Positions 14,694-16,144 of a stretch of 16,144 nucleotides of DNA are shown one piece after another (position 1 is the stretch's first letter; the number at the start of each line of letters is the position of its first letter). A program made the position numbers and the translations under genes. Under the pieces are notes generated by a model. It ran no database searches. It saw nothing but the letters and a program-made list of their open reading frames with translations, and had not been told where the DNA came from. The DNA comes from an uncultured Prevotellaceae bacterium (lineage in GTDB: Bacteria > Bacteroidota > Bacteroidia > Bacteroidales > Bacteroidaceae): the NCBI GenBank assembly GCA_946415695.1, contig CAMKTM010000026.1, positions 1-16,144 of the forward strand, given 5' to 3'.

Positions 14694-16144
14694 ATGAAAA
14701 CGAAATCCCTATTTACCCTGCTGCTTGTGCTTCTTGCTTTGGGCACAAGAGCCGATGAATTGCAAGTCGTGACTTCTCCCGTCGATGGCTGCTTCGCCAT
14801 TGCCGGTTCTACAGTTACCGACAAGGCCATCATCCTCTACGACGACCAGGATGCCGAGGTGGTGAAGACGGTTATCGACTGCCTGATTTCCGACCTCAAG
14901 GCTGTCACGAAGAAGACCTTTATGAAGTATAAGGCCGAGCCCACTTCGCTGAAGAACCCCATCATCGTGGGCACCATCGGTCAGTCGAGCCACATCGACC
15001 AACTGATAGCCGACGGCAAGATCGACGTGAGCGACGTCGTGGGCAAGTGGGAAGCCTTCGGGATGCAGGTGATAGACGAGCCGATGGAGGGTGTGGCAAA
15101 GGCCCTCGTCATCTTCGGCTCACAGCCTCGCGGCACTGCCTACGGCATGTTCCACCTCAGCCGCATGGCCGGCGTGTCGCCCTGGATATGGTGGGCCGAC
15201 GTTACACCTACCACGAAGATGCAGCTCTACGTTACACAGGGCCGCTATGTCTCGGGCACACCTTCCGTCAAGTTCCGCGGCATTTTCCTCAACGACGAGG
15301 ACTTCGGCTTGCAGCCCTGGGCTAAGAACAAGATGGAGGATGCCTCGCTGAAGAACATTGGCCCAAAGACCTACGCCGCCATCATGGAGCTGCTGCTGCG
15401 ACTCCGTGCCAACACGCTCTGGCCCGCCATGCATGCCTGCAGCCGCGCCTTCTGGGACCTCAAGACGAACATCCCCCTCATTATGAAGTACGACATCTAT
15501 ATGGGCTCCAGCCACTGCGAGCAGATGCTGAGGGACAACGAATGGGAGTGGAACCGCTACGGCGGGCATTACAATGACGACTGGAAGTGGAGCACCAATC
15601 AGGAGATGATAAAACGCTACTGGGCAGAGCGCGTGGGCGAGAGCCGTGGCAAGAACGCCATCTACACGCTCGGCATGCGTGGCGTTCACGACTCTGGCAT
15701 CAACGGCTACAACTCGACGGCCGAGCGAGTGGCCGCACTCACCGACATCATTGCCTATCAGCGCCAACTCCTGGCCGACAGCATCGGCGACCCCACCACC
15801 ATTCCGCAGATATTCATACCCTATAAGGAAGTGCTCGATGCCTACAACGCAGGCCTCAAGGTGCCCGAGGACGTCACCCTGATGTGGGTCGATGACAATC
15901 ACGGCTACATACGCCAGATGCCTACGCCCGCCGAGCAGGCTCGTTCGGGCGGCAACGCCATCTACTATCATCTCTCCTATTGGGGCTCGCCCGACTCCTA
16001 TCTCTGGCTCAGCACCATCTCGCCATCGCTCTGCAGCTACGAGCTCAGCAAGGCTTACGACCAAGGCGTGCGCGACCAGTGGATAATCAACGTGGGCGAC
16101 ATCAAGCCTGCCGAGGAGGAACTGGAGTTCTGCATGGACCTGGC
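14694..16144 (+). CDS. Secreted GH115 alpha-glucuronidase (copy 2, truncated by window end)
   Basis: The frame opens at ATG 14694, 24 nt after the stop of copy 1, and stays open to the window edge (483 complete codons). The start MKTKSLFTLLLVLLALGTRA is a signal peptide nearly identical to that of copy 1, and similarity continues along the whole visible length. Catalytic landmarks are present: FRGIFLNDEDFG, LRANTLWPAMH, LGMRGVHDSG, PYKEVLDAY with E379, and WVDDNHGYIRQMP. The altered motif GSSHCEQM is shared with copy 1, but the following residues differ (LRDNEWEW against LCNNEYEW). No promoter is seen in the 24-nt gap, so the two genes are probably one operon. The 3' half, including any accessory domain or sorting tail, is outside the window. 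The pair may split work between different glucuronate linkages; that is inference. Confidence 0.92.
   Translation, partial: MKTKSLFTLLLVLLALGTRADELQVVTSPVDGCFAIAGSTVTDKAIILYDDQDAEVVKTVIDCLISDLKAVTKKTFMKYKAEPTSLKNPIIVGTIGQSSHIDQLIADGKIDVSDVVGKWEAFGMQVIDEPMEGVAKALVIFGSQPRGTAYGMFHLSRMAGVSPWIWWADVTPTTKMQLYVTQGRYVSGTPSVKFRGIFLNDEDFGLQPWAKNKMEDASLKNIGPKTYAAIMELLLRLRANTLWPAMHACSRAFWDLKTNIPLIMKYDIYMGSSHCEQMLRDNEWEWNRYGGHYNDDWKWSTNQEMIKRYWAERVGESRGKNAIYTLGMRGVHDSGINGYNSTAERVAALTDIIAYQRQLLADSIGDPTTIPQIFIPYKEVLDAYNAGLKVPEDVTLMWVDDNHGYIRQMPTPAEQARSGGNAIYYHLSYWGSPDSYLWLSTISPSLCSYELSKAYDQGVRDQWIINVGDIKPAEEELEFCMDL

Overview
The window looks like a chromosomal segment of a gut- or rumen-type member of the Bacteroidales, most probably Prevotella-like. 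The signs are promoters of the Bacteroidetes form (TTTG, 19-20 bp, TAnnTTTG), start sites that mostly lack a Shine-Dalgarno sequence, secreted proteins with a short C-terminal tail resembling type IX secretion sorting signals, BspA-type leucine-rich repeats, and glycan-directed enzymes. Every gene I can support lies on the + strand. The placement comes from sequence character alone.

Layout. (1) 1-414: non-coding, starting with a 22-bp-period repeat and holding a well-formed promoter (235-266) for the next gene. (2) 415-1935: a secreted cohesin-like / InlB-type repeat protein of unknown role, closed by a strong terminator (1957-1987). (3) 1998-2499: a second good promoter, then a 51-codon remnant that fuses the signal peptide of an M60-type peptidase to the last residues of a sorting tail, then a second 22-bp-period repeat array. 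(4) 2500-9270: two long paralogous secreted M60-like metallopeptidases (both HECGH), each bracketed by a leucine-rich-repeat module at both ends and separated by a 96-bp gap containing a large inverted repeat. (5) 9287-10708: the tRNA queuosine enzyme QueA, enlarged by several in-frame insertions of repeat DNA. (6) 10709-11456: a 748-bp gap with a heptamer array, a third 22-bp array, a 30-bp dyad and promoter-like elements. (7) 11457-end: two tandem GH115 alpha-glucuronidase genes, the second cut by the window edge.

Functional reading. The secreted proteins suit attack on complex glycans or glycoproteins: M60-like enzymes cleave glycosylated proteins, and GH115 enzymes remove (4-O-methyl)glucuronic acid from xylan or arabinogalactan side chains. 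No SusC/SusD pair, sensor or transporter is visible, so this is not a demonstrable polysaccharide utilisation locus within these limits. QueA is a housekeeping enzyme only 16 nt behind the second peptidase.

The least ordinary features are the short-repeat populations (22-bp arrays at three sites, 7-bp arrays at three sites, GC-rich palindromes), several inside reading frames, and the traces of duplication and deletion among the peptidase and GH115 genes.
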